Assembly: GCF_001431465.1 (NCBI RefSeq)
Contig: NZ_LDJJ01000063.1
Span: 1-50,377, forward strand
Direction of reading: 5' to 3'
Length of the DNA stretch: 50,377 nucleotides
Origin: Stenotrophomonas terrae
GTDB lineage: Bacteria > Pseudomonadota > Gammaproteobacteria > Xanthomonadales > Xanthomonadaceae
Position numbers and translations under genes: made by a program. Positions 1-9,539 of this stretch are shown here, one piece after another; within the stretch, counting starts at the first letter, position 1; every line of letters starts with the position of its first letter. The notes under the pieces were generated by a model. That model made no database searches. It saw only the letters and a list, made by a program, of their open reading frames with translations, and had not been told where the DNA came from.

Positions 1-159
1 ATCCACGGCAAGGGCCTGCAGTCAGATGGCGGTGCGCCGGTGCTGAAGAATCTGGTCGACCGCATGCTGCGCCAACGCAATGATGTGCTGGCCTTCCATT
101 CGGCGCCGCCCACCCAGGGCGGCACCGGTGCGGTACTGGTACTGCTGGCCAACCGCTGA
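1..159 (+). CDS. Smr-domain protein, C-terminal end only
   Basis: The window opens inside a gene; frame 1 reads 52 codons to a TGA. The translated end begins IHGKG and contains a GGTGAVLVLL tail. This is the pattern of the Smr (small MutS-related) domain, which in other proteins binds or nicks branched DNA or cleaves RNA. IHGKG corresponds to the conserved HGxG motif of the domain. The N-terminal part is outside the window, so I cannot tell whether this is a stand-alone Smr protein (YdaL/SmrA type, the likelier case in this family) or something larger. A GTAG-ended repeat follows, and the next gene, recD, converges on it. Confidence 0.8.
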   Translation: MHGKGLQSDGGAPVLKNLVDRMLRQRNDVLAFHSAPPTQGGTGAVLVLLANR

Positions 160-201
160 GTTGCGCGCGTGTGCTGCCACCTGGCCAGCCCACCCATCAC
201 C

Positions 202-300
202 GTAGCCCGGGTAAGCGCAGCGCACCCGGGGCTGTTGGCTGGGAAGCTGAAAGACCTCCCGATCACTGTTCCCCGGGTGCGCTGCGCTTACCCGGGCTAC
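202..300. repeat. GTAG-ended palindromic repeat with 30-bp perfect arms
   Basis: The arms at 202-231 and 271-300 are exact reverse complements over 30 bp, separated by 39 bp. Each outer end is GTAG/CTAC. A close copy lies at 36325-36423. The GTAG head and paired-palindrome form match the SMAG/REP-type elements of Stenotrophomonas. It lies between two convergent genes (Smr protein and recD), where it could act as a bidirectional transcript end. Confidence 0.85.
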
Positions 301-342
301 ATCGGGTGCAGAACGCTGCCGCTCCAAGGCGCCGCCCTTCGC

Positions 343-2277
343 CTACTGCAAAAGCGCGGGCGCCAACCGCTGCGCCAAGCCCGACCAGCGACTGGCATGG
401 CGGGCCAGCGCCGCTTCGATCACCTCGGCGCTACCGGCCAGATGCAGACCATTTCGCGCGCGGGTGATGCCGGTGTACAGCAGCTCGCGGCTGAGCACGC
501 GGTTATCGCGGCGTGGCAGCTGCAGCCAGACCTGGTCGAACTCCGAGCCCTGTGCCTTGTGCACGGTCATCGCGAAGGCGCTCTCGTGCAGCGGCAATGC
601 CGCCGGGTGGAAGGCGCGCGGGTTGGCCGGGTCGTCGCCGGGGAACCAGGCGCTGATGCCGCTGCCATCACGCAGGCAGATGCCAACATCGCCGTTGAAC
701 AGCCGGTGGCGGTAGCTGTTCTCGCCAATGATCAGCAGACGACCGTGGAACCAACCTGGCCCCAGCGCGCGGCCACGGTTGCCTGCCAGCAGGTCTTCGA
801 TGCGGGCGTTGAGCCCGCGCGCGCCCTGCGGGCCTTCGCGCACGGCGGTGAGCAGGCGCATGCGGCCGGCCAGGGCCAACGCATCGGCCGGGCTGGCGGC
901 ATCGGCCAGTGACTGCCAGTAGTGCTGCAGCGGCTCGCGCCAGGCCTGCAGCGGATCGATATCGCCTTCGTGGAAATGCACGCCGGCCAGTTGCGCCTCG
1001 CGCAGCAAGGCCAATGCCTGCTCCGCATCGCCGTCGCGCATGGCATTGGCCAGTGGCGCCAGCTGCAGGGCTTCGCTCTGGCGGTAGCCGCGCTGCAGTT
1101 GCACGCGGGCCCCGGCGAAGTCGGAAGGCTTGGATTCAATTGCCTCGGCCGGCAGTTCGCCCAACAGTGTGCGCAGAGCTTCGGCATCGGCCGCGTTGCT
1201 GCGCTGGCCATCACCGGCGGCACGCAGGATGGCGCTGAGTACGTCGCCGGCTTCCACCGACGGCAACTGGTCGGGATCGCCGAGCAGCACCAGCCGGGTG
1301 CCCGGCGCGATTGCTTCGACCAGCTTGGTCATCAATGGCAGGTCGATCATCGAGGCTTCGTCGACCACGATGACGTCGTAGGGCAATGGGTTGTCGCCGT
1401 GGTGACGGAAGCGCGGGGAATCCGGGATCACGCCGAGCAAGCGATGCAAGGTGGTGCCGGTGCTGGGCAGCTGTTCGCACAGGGCGCTGTCGATACCGGC
1501 GGCCGGCAGCTTCTGCAGGGCGTGGCGCAGGCTTTCGGCCATGCGTTCGGCAGCGCGGCCGGTGGGTGCGGCCAGGGCGACGCGCGGGGCCGGCTGGTTT
1601 GCCGCCTGCGCCTGTGCGGCCAGCAGCACCAGCAGGCGGGTGATGGTGGTGGTCTTGCCGGTGCCGGGGCCGCCGGTGATCAGCAGCAGGTTGTGGCGCA
1701 GGGCGGTGGCTGCGGCTCTTGCTTGGTGGTCTGGAGCTCTACCCTCATCCGCCCTTCGGGCACCTTCTCCCGCTTGCGGGAGAAGGAAGAGATCCGGCTG
1801 CGCTGAGGTCTGTGAGTCTTGCGATGCCGCCTGCCCCGGAAACAAGCGCGCAAACACCTCCGCCAAGCCGGCAACATCGCCGCCAACAACCGGTGCCTGC
1901 CCGATCCGCTGCAAGCCCGTTGCCAAGCGGCGCTCGTACTCACGATAGCGGCGCAGGTACAGCAACCCGTTTTCCCAGACCAGCGGTGCCTGTTCCGACG
2001 CCGCGTTGTTATCCACAGCACTGGCTATCCACTTCGATGCCGCCAGCTGTGCAATCCACTCTTCGGCCACCGGCCATTCCACGCCGGCATCCACCAGCCG
2101 CTGCGGCTGGGTCGGATCAAAGCCGGCGTGGCCCTGCGATACCGCCAGCGACGCCAAGGCCGCCGCCGCCAGCACCGCATCCGGCGTGTCCGGGTCCAGG
2201 CGGCGCAGGCTCTGCGCCAGGGCATGATCCAGCGCGCGCAAGGCACCGGCTTTGTTCAATGCGGCCAGCAGGCTCAT
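343..2277 (-). CDS. recD: RecD, exodeoxyribonuclease V alpha subunit
   Basis: RecD is the 5'-3' helicase subunit of the RecBCD enzyme, which processes double-strand DNA ends for recombination. The 644-residue product has Walker A GGPGTGKTT at residues 202-210, a helicase segment with GDPDQLPSVEAGD, and the C-terminal TVHKAQGSEF motif typical of SF1B helicases. It starts with ATG overlapping the recB stop codon by 4 bp, so the three rec genes are translationally coupled. E. coli RecD is about 608 residues. The excess includes roughly residues 164-179, which are translated from a palindromic repeat (1742-1786) sitting in frame just before the ATPase domain. The reading frame is intact, so the protein is probably functional; the inserted peptide should be a surface loop. 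Confidence 0.95.
   Translation of the reverse strand: MSLLAALNKAGALRALDHALAQSLRRLDPDTPDAVLAAAALASLAVSQGHAGFDPTQPQRLVDAGVEWPVAEEWIAQLAASKWIASAVDNNAASEQAPLVWENGLLYLRRYREYERRLATGLQRIGQAPVVGGDVAGLAEVFARLFPGQAASQDSQTSAQPDLFLLPQAGEGARRADEGRAPDHQARAAATALRHNLLLITGGPGTGKTTTITRLLVLLAAQAQAANQPAPRVALAAPTGRAAERMAESLRHALQKLPAAGIDSALCEQLPSTGTTLHRLLGVIPDSPRFRHHGDNPLPYDVIVVDEASMIDLPLMTKLVEAIAPGTRLVLLGDPDQLPSVEAGDVLSAILRAAGDGQRSNAADAEALRTLLGELPAEAIESKPSDFAGARVQLQRGYRQSEALQLAPLANAMRDGDAEQALALLREAQLAGVHFHEGDIDPLQAWREPLQHYWQSLADAASPADALALAGRMRLLTAVREGPQGARGLNARIEDLLAGNRGRALGPGWFHGRLLIIGENSYRHRLFNGDVGICLRDGSGISAWFPGDDPANPRAFHPAALPLHESAFAMTVHKAQGSEFDQVWLQLPRRDNRVLSRELLYTGITRARNGLHLAGSAEVIEAALARHASRWSGLAQRLAPALLQ
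1742..1786. repeat. Palindromic repeat element inside recD
   Basis: This 45-bp segment starts CCCTCATCCGCCCTTCGGGC and ends in a CTTCTCCCG / CGGGAGAAG hairpin. The same 31-bp left part recurs at 11506-11536 between mlaF and mlaE, where only the hairpin loop differs (TAAA instead of CTTG). Here it is translated in frame on the minus strand as part of RecD, giving a peptide containing AGEGARRADEGR. Confidence 0.8.
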
Positions 2278-5200
2278 GCCTCGCCTCCCAGTCGTGCCAA
2301 CAAGGCCGCGTGGCCGTCGCGGCCACCGGCAAACAATTCATCCACCGCGTGCACCAGTTCCGCGGCGAAGTTGTGCGCGTACAGGCCCGGCGATGGCGTG
2401 CGTGCTGCATCCAGGCCGCGGCAGAACAGGTAGCGGATGCCGCCGAAGTCACGCGCATAGTCGTAACCAGCACCGATGCGGAAGCGCAACCAACGATGCA
2501 GGGCCACGGTGTAGATCAGCGCCTGCAGGTCGTATTCGCTATGCCGCATGGCCGCGTCCAGCTGCGCTGGGGCGTAGTCGGGCAGGCGGTTGGATTTGTA
2601 GTCGAGCACATACCAACGCCCGTCGCGGACGTAGGTAAGGTCGATCTTGCCGGTCATCAGCCCTTCCAGCTGGCGGCGCAGGCCAAAGCCGTGGCGGCCT
2701 CGTACCACCCCGTGTGCATGCAACACGCGCAGCAGTGCCGGCACCGTGGTCGGCTGCATGGCGAAGTGGAACTCGATTTCGGCGCGGCGCTCACCCTCGT
2801 CCAGTGAATGCAGGGCGCCACCTTCGGGCAGGGTCACGGTCAGAGTCTGGCCGATCAGTTGGGTCAGCAGCGCTACGCCGTCGGCGATTTCTTCGTCGAT
2901 ATAGCCGTCGGCACGCATGGCTTTCTCGATGATCTCGCCCTGCCCCTCCGGTGCCGCATCGCCGGGCCGCCAGTCGCGCCAAGCGCCGAAGTCGACGTTT
3001 TCCAGCGCGGCATGCAGCACGTTGCCGAAGCGGCTGCCGGCAAAACGCGGATCGAATACTTCCGGCTGTGCGGTGCTAGCCTCACTGGCCGGTTCGGCAT
3101 CCACATCGACCTGCGCCGGTTCGTCGGCAGCACCGCCGCTGTCTTCGGTAGAGGCGGCGGCGGTGTCGTGGCCGCCTTCGGCATGGGCCAGCTGGGTGAA
3201 GCTGTACACCCACCAGTCGTGCGGCACGCTGCGGCGTACGTCGCGCACCGGCGGCAAGGCCTGCTCACGCTCGGGTGGCAGCCGCGCCGGCACCGGGCCG
3301 GTGTCGCCTTCGATCACCGCGATGTCGGCATGCGCCGGCAAGCCCTGCAGCATCGGCCCCAGCCGCGAGCTGGCCAGCCCGGTCAATGCGCCGCCACTTA
3401 TCCACAAGGCATGCTCGGCGCGGGTCAGGCCGACGTAGAGCAGGCGCGCGGTCTCGGCTTCTTCATCGGCGTTGACCTGCTGGCCGATGGCCTTCCAGTC
3501 CGGGTCTTCCTTGTCGATCTTCCAGTGCAGCACACGTTGTTCGCCATCGTGCACGGTGCGATGGTTGCTGCTGTCTGGCGCATTGGTGGCGATGCCGACG
3601 AAGGGCAGGTAGACCAGCGGATATTCCAGGCCCTTGCTCTTGTGCAGGGTGATGATCTGCACGCGGCGCGCGTCCGATTCCAGGCGCAGCAGCTGCGCTT
3701 CGTCGCCTTCGTCGGCGTGCGCGATCTGGGTTTGCAGCCAGTCCAGCAGGCCGTGCAGGCCGATGCTGCGGTTGCTGGCTTCCTGCAGGGTTTCGGCCAG
3801 CTGCAGGTAGTTGGTCAGGCGGCGCTCGCCGTCGATCAGCAGCAACAGGCGCTCGGCCTGTTCGGCGCACAGGTCCGACAGCAGGGCCAGCACGCCGCCG
3901 CGCTGCCAGCGCTCGCGCCATTGCAGCAGGCGCTCCTGGTGCAGGCGCTGTTGTTCGCCTTCGTATTCCATCGCGGCGATGCGGGCGGCACTCTCGCCCA
4001 GCAGCACGGTGGCCAACGCGGCGCGCAGGCGGCCTTCGTCGGCCGGTTGCAGCAGGGCCAGCAACAGCAGGCGCAGTTCGTGGGCTTCGGCGCTGGCAAA
4101 CAGGCTCTGCTTGCCGGCGGCTACCGCCGGAATGCCCAGTGCAGCCAAGGCCTGCTGCACGCGCGAGGCTTCCTTGTGCGAGCGCACCAGCACGGCGATA
4201 TCGCCCGGCTGCACCGGTTTGCCATCGACCAGCGCGCGGCCTTCGCGGGCGGCGCTGAGCACCCTGTGGATATCTGCAACACAAGCCGCGGTGGCGGCAT
4301 CGCGCGAGGCGTCGGCCTTCAACGGTTTGCCATCGGCATCAGCGGCGATCAGCTGCAGGGTCAGCGCTGGGGCGGGTTTGCCGTCGAACAGATAGTCGGC
4401 GTCGCTGCGCTTGCTGCCCGGCAGGACTGGCTCGAACTGGATGCGTTCGTCGAGGAAGGCCTCGGGGCCGGCATTGTCGTACAGCGCCTGGATCGCGCGC
4501 AGCACGCCGGGACGCGAGCGGAAGTTGCGGTCCAGCGCCGGCGCCGCTTCGGCCAACGCTTTGGCCTGCAGATAGGTATGCACGTCGCCGCCACGGAAGC
4601 CGTAGATGGCCTGCTTGGGGTCGCCGATCAGGAACAGCGCGGCGGCCTCGTCGTCCGCGGCGAAGATGCGGCGGAAGATGTCCCACTGGCGCGGGTCGGT
4701 GTCCTGGAATTCGTCGACCAGCGCAAAGCGGTACTGCGCGCGCAGGCGTTCGGCCAGATGTGCGCCATGCGGGCCGTGCAGGGCATTGGCGACGTTGTCG
4801 ATCAAATCGTCATAGGTCTGCTGGCGGCGCAGCTGCTTGAGCTTGGCCAGACGCTGGCGAACCTCGTCGCGCAGCTGGTGCAGCAGCACGATCGATTGCT
4901 GGCGCTGCCACTGCGTGACCTGCGCCAGTGCCTGCAGGTAGTCGGCAATCAGTGGCTGCAACGGCGATTGCGGGGTGCTGCCGGCCTTGGCCTTGTTGGT
5001 CTTGGCGGTGAGTGCCTCCAGCGTCAGCCGCTCCAGGCGTTCGTCCAGCTCGGCGCCCGGATCCGGATGGCGGCTCCACTGCAGCAGTTGCTGGAACAGC
5101 GGTTCGATCCAGTCGGGCTTGTAGCTGGCCTTGTTGAGGATGCCGCCATCAAGCGCGCCACGCAGCTGCTGCAGGTAGCTCTCGCCGTGTTCTTCAATGC

Positions 5201-5900
5201 TGGCGGCAAGACGCTGCGCGGCGCCGTCGCGGAAGGGGCGCGTGTCTTCGATCAGGGTCTGCGGTGGCTGTGGATAAAGCGGCAGCTCGGCGGCCAGCGC
5301 GGGCAGATCACGAGCCAGGGCATCGGGGCTTTTCCACAGGCCCAGCAAGGCCTCCAGATGCTCGCCCTGCCCTGCATGCAGGCGCCACAGGTCGGCCGCC
5401 AACTCGTCATGCAGCGCGCGGGTATTGGCCAACAGCTCGGGCGCGGCAAAGGTGTGGCCGCTCTCCAGCGCGTATTCGCCCAGCACCCGTGTGCAGAAGC
5501 CGTGGATGGTGAAGATCGAGGCCAGGTCGGTTTCTTCGGCGGCAATGCGCAGGCGCCGGCCCAGCTGGGCGGCGCTTTCCGTACCTTGCTGCAGGTGGCG
5601 TTGCAGGATGGCGCGGGTGAGCGTGGTTTCCGGGCTGTCGTCGTCTGCGGGCGTGCTGTCGACCACGCGCGCGGCCAGTTCCAACCGCTCGCGGATGCGC
5701 TTTCGCAGCTCCTGGGTGGCGGCATCGGTAAAGGTCACCGCCAGGATCTGGCCCATGCGCAGGCCCTGCTCCACCACCAAGCGGGTGAACAACGTGGCCA
5801 GGGTGAAGGTCTTGCCGGTGCCGGCGCTGGCCTCGATCAGGCGCAGACCATCCAGCGGCAGGTGCAGATAGGGATCGGATTGCAGCGCTTCAGTGCTCAT
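2274..5900 (-). CDS. recB: RecB, exodeoxyribonuclease V beta subunit
   Basis: RecB is the 3'-5' helicase and the only nuclease subunit of RecBCD; it also loads RecA after Chi recognition. The 1208-residue product is close to the usual length (E. coli 1180). Visible motifs are Walker A EASAGTGKT at residues 23-31, the UvrD-type DEFQDTD and GDPKQAIYGFRGGD segments, TLHKSKGLEYP, and the C-terminal nuclease signature LDYKSN near residue 1098 preceded by GKIDLTY. Both helicase and nuclease residues look intact. The ATG overlaps the recC stop by 4 bp and the stop overlaps the recD start by 4 bp. Two perfect DnaA-box 9-mers lie within the coding sequence (3398 and 5269). Confidence 0.97.
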   Translation of the reverse strand: MSTEALQSDPYLHLPLDGLRLIEASAGTGKTFTLATLFTRLVVEQGLRMGQILAVTFTDAATQELRKRIRERLELAARVVDSTPADDDSPETTLTRAILQRHLQQGTESAAQLGRRLRIAAEETDLASIFTIHGFCTRVLGEYALESGHTFAAPELLANTRALHDELAADLWRLHAGQGEHLEALLGLWKSPDALARDLPALAAELPLYPQPPQTLIEDTRPFRDGAAQRLAASIEEHGESYLQQLRGALDGGILNKASYKPDWIEPLFQQLLQWSRHPDPGAELDERLERLTLEALTAKTNKAKAGSTPQSPLQPLIADYLQALAQVTQWQRQQSIVLLHQLRDEVRQRLAKLKQLRRQQTYDDLIDNVANALHGPHGAHLAERLRAQYRFALVDEFQDTDPRQWDIFRRIFAADDEAAALFLIGDPKQAIYGFRGGDVHTYLQAKALAEAAPALDRNFRSRPGVLRAIQALYDNAGPEAFLDERIQFEPVLPGSKRSDADYLFDGKPAPALTLQLIAADADGKPLKADASRDAATAACVADIHRVLSAAREGRALVDGKPVQPGDIAVLVRSHKEASRVQQALAALGIPAVAAGKQSLFASAEAHELRLLLLALLQPADEGRLRAALATVLLGESAARIAAMEYEGEQQRLHQERLLQWRERWQRGGVLALLSDLCAEQAERLLLLIDGERRLTNYLQLAETLQEASNRSIGLHGLLDWLQTQIAHADEGDEAQLLRLESDARRVQIITLHKSKGLEYPLVYLPFVGIATNAPDSSNHRTVHDGEQRVLHWKIDKEDPDWKAIGQQVNADEEAETARLLYVGLTRAEHALWISGGALTGLASSRLGPMLQGLPAHADIAVIEGDTGPVPARLPPEREQALPPVRDVRRSVPHDWWVYSFTQLAHAEGGHDTAAASTEDSGGAADEPAQVDVDAEPASEASTAQPEVFDPRFAGSRFGNVLHAALENVDFGAWRDWRPGDAAPEGQGEIIEKAMRADGYIDEEIADGVALLTQLIGQTLTVTLPEGGALHSLDEGERRAEIEFHFAMQPTTVPALLRVLHAHGVVRGRHGFGLRRQLEGLMTGKIDLTYVRDGRWYVLDYKSNRLPDYAPAQLDAAMRHSEYDLQALIYTVALHRWLRFRIGAGYDYARDFGGIRYLFCRGLDAARTPSPGLYAHNFAAELVHAVDELFAGGRDGHAALLARLGGEA

Positions 5901-8900
5901 GCGCCAGCTCCGGTGACAGCATCGGTTTCGTCGTCAAAATCGGGCAATGCGCGGCCCTCGCGCAGGGCGGTAAATATCAACAAGGCGTTGTGGATAAACC
6001 TGTGTGTAGTGACCGGCGAAGCAAACGGATCGCGGCCGCGCAGGGCCAGTTGCAGGGCTTCGCCATTGCGCTCGCCCCAGCTGTGTTCGCTGCCGAACCA
6101 GCGCGCCTGGGCGGCGCTTTCACGTTTGTCATCGGCAGCGTTGTAGACCTCCCAGCCGGTGTACGGGGCAAACAGCAGCGGTTGCTGCATGCCTTCAGAA
6201 CGTAGCTGCAGCAAGGCTTTCAAGGCTGTTTTTGCGGTTTCAGACGACAGCTCCGGCAGCTGGTGCGGGCCATAGCCGGCCTGGCCGTTGTCATGGAACT
6301 GCAGCATCGCCGACGGTGTTCCCGCTGCATTGGCCAACAGCCAATCCAGGCCGCCGCGCAGCACATAGGCCACACCTGCGGCACCGGCATGCAGGCGCAC
6401 CAGCCCCTGTGGATGGATTTGATCGACACGCCCATGCAGGCGCACGCCATCCAGCTCCACTTCGTAGCGTTGCGAGTCCAGCGGCTGGCCGTCGTACCAC
6501 TGCGAAAACGCCTCCGCACAGGGACGGATGCGGCTGAGCATGCGTTCGAACTGTTGCCGTCCCAATGCGCCTGATGGCAACAAAGCGCGGGCACGCAGGC
6601 GCTGGTACAGGCCGGCTTCGCGGCCCTGCAGCAGCGCGCTGAGCACATGCTGCTGCAATGAGGAGTGCAGGCGGCCACCGCCGGGCACCAGCAGCGGCTC
6701 GATGTCTTCGCTGTCGTCGATTTCGCCCGCCAGGCGCAAACCCAGGCGCTGGCTGAGGAACTGCCCGGCCGGATCGCTGAGGAAACGCCGCAGTGCGTCC
6801 AGCGACAGGCTGTCGTCGTTGAGCGCGCTGGGCAGCGGTGCGTCCAGCGGGCCATCGAACCACGGTGCCAGGCGCTGGCGGCTGCCGCCGACCGCACTGG
6901 CGGCCGGGTGCCATTGGCGCCGGTAGCTGAAACGCCGTGGTTCGCCATCGCCACCAAACGCGGCCGGGGCGAATGGCTGCAGCGGGTGGCGCACCACCAA
7001 CTGCTTGCGGGCAGCGGTGGGATCCTGGTGATAGGCGGCCGCCGCATTGACCAGTTCGCTGACCAGCACCGACGGCTCACGCACGCTGCCGTCGCGGGCA
7101 TCGGCGCCCAGATAGCTCAGGTAGAACACTTCCTGGGCGGAGGCGAACAACTGCAGGAACAGGAAGCGGTCGTCCTCGCGCAGCGAGCGATCGCCATAAC
7201 GGCGGCGCTCGGTGCCGAGTTCGGCGGTAAGCCGGCTCAGGCCGGCGGCCGGGTCGCGGCGGGGGAAATCGCCATCGTTCAAACCCAATACGCAGATCAC
7301 CCGGAACGGCAGCAGGCGCATCGGCACCATGCGGCCGAAACTGATGCCGCCGGTGAGCAGCGGCGCGCGCGTATCGGCCTCGGACAATACCGAGGCGAAA
7401 TGCGCACGCACCACTTCGGCCGGCACCGGCGCATCGAAGCCGGCCTTGTTGGCCTCCTCGGCAAACTCGTTGACCAGTTTGCGCAGCCGGTCCAGCGCGC
7501 GCACGGCGGACGGCTCGCTCGGGTTTTCAGGCAGCAGTGCGTTCAACAGGCCGAGCAGGCGCTCACGCCATTGGTTGGGGCTCAGGGCTTCGGCCAGGGT
7601 CTTCTGGTGGCGGGCCAGCACCCGCAACAGGCGGATCAGCGCATCCAGCGCGGCCAGGCCGCCGCCTTCCAGTTCCGGCCAAGGGGCGACACCGCCGATG
7701 TCCTCATCGCTGCCGCTGGCGTGGCCGAGCAGCAGCCGGTCCAGCGCGAACTGCCAGGTGTAGGCATCGTCGGCCGGCGCCTGATGCTGCTGGCGGTGCC
7801 TGGCATCCAGCCCCCAGCGCGCGCCGGCCGCCTGCAACCAGGCATGCAGGCGTTCGAAGGCCGCCGCATCCAGGCCGGAGGCGGCCGCCAACGGTGCGCT
7901 GGCCAGCAGGTCGAGGATTTCATTGAGGCCAAAACGCGATACCGGCAGGCCCAACAGCTGCACGAAGACCTCGGCCAGCGGCTCGCCCTGCAGCGGGCTG
8001 GCATCGGCCAGCGCCCAGGGAATATGCGCATCGTTGCCGCCACGGCCGCCGAACACCGATTCCAGGTACGGCACGTAGGGATCGATATCCGGCGCCAACA
8101 CGGCGATTTCGCGCGGCTGCAGCGGCGGATCGAAGCGCGGGTCTTCCAGCAGCGCGCGCAGTTGCTCGTGCAGCACCTGCATCTCGCGCAGACGGGTGTG
8201 GCAGGCGTGGATCTGGATGCTGGGGTCGTCCAGCCGCAAGGCCTCGAGCAGCGGTGGCGAGGGCAGCGCGCGGCGATGGAACAGGTCGGCCTGCAGGCGA
8301 TGCAGCAGGCTGTCGCCAAGGCCACCTGCATCCAGGCCGGGCACCGGGATGCTTTCCGGATCGACATAGGCGGCGATTTCGCCACTGGGGTGAACCACTT
8401 CGTAATCACCCAGCACCGCCATGAAGTCGCGGCCAGCTTCGCCCCAGGCCTGCAGCAGCGGGTTCTCGCCGGCCTCGATGCCGAACGGCTCGGCCAGCCC
8501 GCTGCGCAGTTTTTCCTTCAAGGTCTGCAGGTCGCCCCAGTAGGAGCGGGTCGGCGTCGGCATATAGAAGTGCAGCGTGCCGACCCGCGCCTGGGTAGCG
8601 ATCACCCGCAGCACGTCCGGCGAGACATTGAGCGTGGCGAAGGCGAACAGCCGCTGCGGCAGGCCCTGCGGCAAGGGCTGGTGCTCGCCTTCGAAGCGGG
8701 CCAGATAGTCGTTGATGCGGCGCGCGCGGTAATTCTGGCCACCGGCGATATGCCGCCACAGGATGGCCTGCGGGTCGTCCGGCTCGGCACCGTCCTCCCA
8801 GCGCAGCAGCCAATCGCGGCGCCAGGCCTGGTACTTCTCGAACACCCCACCCAACTCGGCCGCCAGCGCCCAGGGCCGCAGCGGATCGTCGCGGTCCAGG

Positions 8901-9259
8901 TAGGCGCGCAGCCCGGCCATCGCCGGTTTCTGCATCACGGTGCTGTCGGTCAACGCCCCATACAGCCGCCAGTGCAGGCCCGTGGCGCCCAGGTCATCGC
9001 GCTCACCGGGCACATTGGCCTTCAGCGCCTTGGCGACGAACTCACCGGGGGTCAGGAATTCGAGGTTGGCCGACACCCCGTACTCGGCCGCCAGGGTGGA
9101 CTGCAACCAGCGCCGCATCGCCACCTGCGGGATCAGCACGATATCGGCGGCCAACAAGGGCTGGCCTGACGCCGGCTCACGCAGCGCGTGGGCCAACAGC
9201 TGGGCCAACACGTCCAGGGCATTGGAGTGGTACAGGCGGAAATCGGGGGCATTGCTCAT
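5897..9259 (-). CDS. recC: RecC, exodeoxyribonuclease V gamma subunit
   Basis: RecC is the scaffold subunit of RecBCD. It splits the DNA strands and reads the Chi sequence through a helicase-like fold that has lost catalytic activity. The product has 1120 residues, nearly identical in length to E. coli RecC (1122). The start region has the family pattern FRLYHSNALDVLAQLLA, and the segment FRVICVLGLNDGDFPR is characteristic of the inactive helicase core. It is the first gene of the recCBD operon and overlaps recB by 4 bp. The 280 bases upstream (9260-9539) hold no gene I can support and are AT-richer than the operon. Confidence 0.96.
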   Translation of the reverse strand: MSNAPDFRLYHSNALDVLAQLLAHALREPASGQPLLAADIVLIPQVAMRRWLQSTLAAEYGVSANLEFLTPGEFVAKALKANVPGERDDLGATGLHWRLYGALTDSTVMQKPAMAGLRAYLDRDDPLRPWALAAELGGVFEKYQAWRRDWLLRWEDGAEPDDPQAILWRHIAGGQNYRARRINDYLARFEGEHQPLPQGLPQRLFAFATLNVSPDVLRVIATQARVGTLHFYMPTPTRSYWGDLQTLKEKLRSGLAEPFGIEAGENPLLQAWGEAGRDFMAVLGDYEVVHPSGEIAAYVDPESIPVPGLDAGGLGDSLLHRLQADLFHRRALPSPPLLEALRLDDPSIQIHACHTRLREMQVLHEQLRALLEDPRFDPPLQPREIAVLAPDIDPYVPYLESVFGGRGGNDAHIPWALADASPLQGEPLAEVFVQLLGLPVSRFGLNEILDLLASAPLAAASGLDAAAFERLHAWLQAAGARWGLDARHRQQHQAPADDAYTWQFALDRLLLGHASGSDEDIGGVAPWPELEGGGLAALDALIRLLRVLARHQKTLAEALSPNQWRERLLGLLNALLPENPSEPSAVRALDRLRKLVNEFAEEANKAGFDAPVPAEVVRAHFASVLSEADTRAPLLTGGISFGRMVPMRLLPFRVICVLGLNDGDFPRRDPAAGLSRLTAELGTERRRYGDRSLREDDRFLFLQLFASAQEVFYLSYLGADARDGSVREPSVLVSELVNAAAAYHQDPTAARKQLVVRHPLQPFAPAAFGGDGEPRRFSYRRQWHPAASAVGGSRQRLAPWFDGPLDAPLPSALNDDSLSLDALRRFLSDPAGQFLSQRLGLRLAGEIDDSEDIEPLLVPGGGRLHSSLQQHVLSALLQGREAGLYQRLRARALLPSGALGRQQFERMLSRIRPCAEAFSQWYDGQPLDSQRYEVELDGVRLHGRVDQIHPQGLVRLHAGAAGVAYVLRGGLDWLLANAAGTPSAMLQFHDNGQAGYGPHQLPELSSETAKTALKALLQLRSEGMQQPLLFAPYTGWEVYNAADDKRESAAQARWFGSEHSWGERNGEALQLALRGRDPFASPVTTHRFIHNALLIFTALREGRALPDFDDETDAVTGAGA

Positions 9260-9539
9260 CGCGCCATCTTGCCGCAGTGGGATGGTTTCGACGAGTGATC
9301 CGCGGGGTATGTCGTGGAAGAGCGGCTGGGTTGCGGCGCTTGGCAGCTATGTCTGACAGCAAGCTGCCGCAGTGGCTTGCCGGTTCAAACAATGTCCAGC
9401 CGGCGCGGCGGAGTGATCAAACATCAATCTTCTGATGAAACACCAAGAATCAAACGGCAGGTCAGGTTCAAAACTCCACTCCACGGACGACGCCGTCCAT
9501 CAACCCTTTACTTCGATCGAAGAGATCAATTTGATGACG

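Noticed and set aside
169..912. Plus-strand frame of 247 codons through the first repeat
   Set aside because: Runs through the palindromic repeat and opposite recD; no ribosome site or motif.
2808..6146. Plus-strand open frame of 1112 codons
   Set aside because: It lies wholly opposite recB and the end of recC, with Gln/Gly/Ala-rich low-complexity translation and no domain; a mirror frame of GC-rich genes.
6665..9169. Plus-strand open frame of 834 codons
   Set aside because: Opposite recC; composition of an antisense shadow and no recognisable motif.
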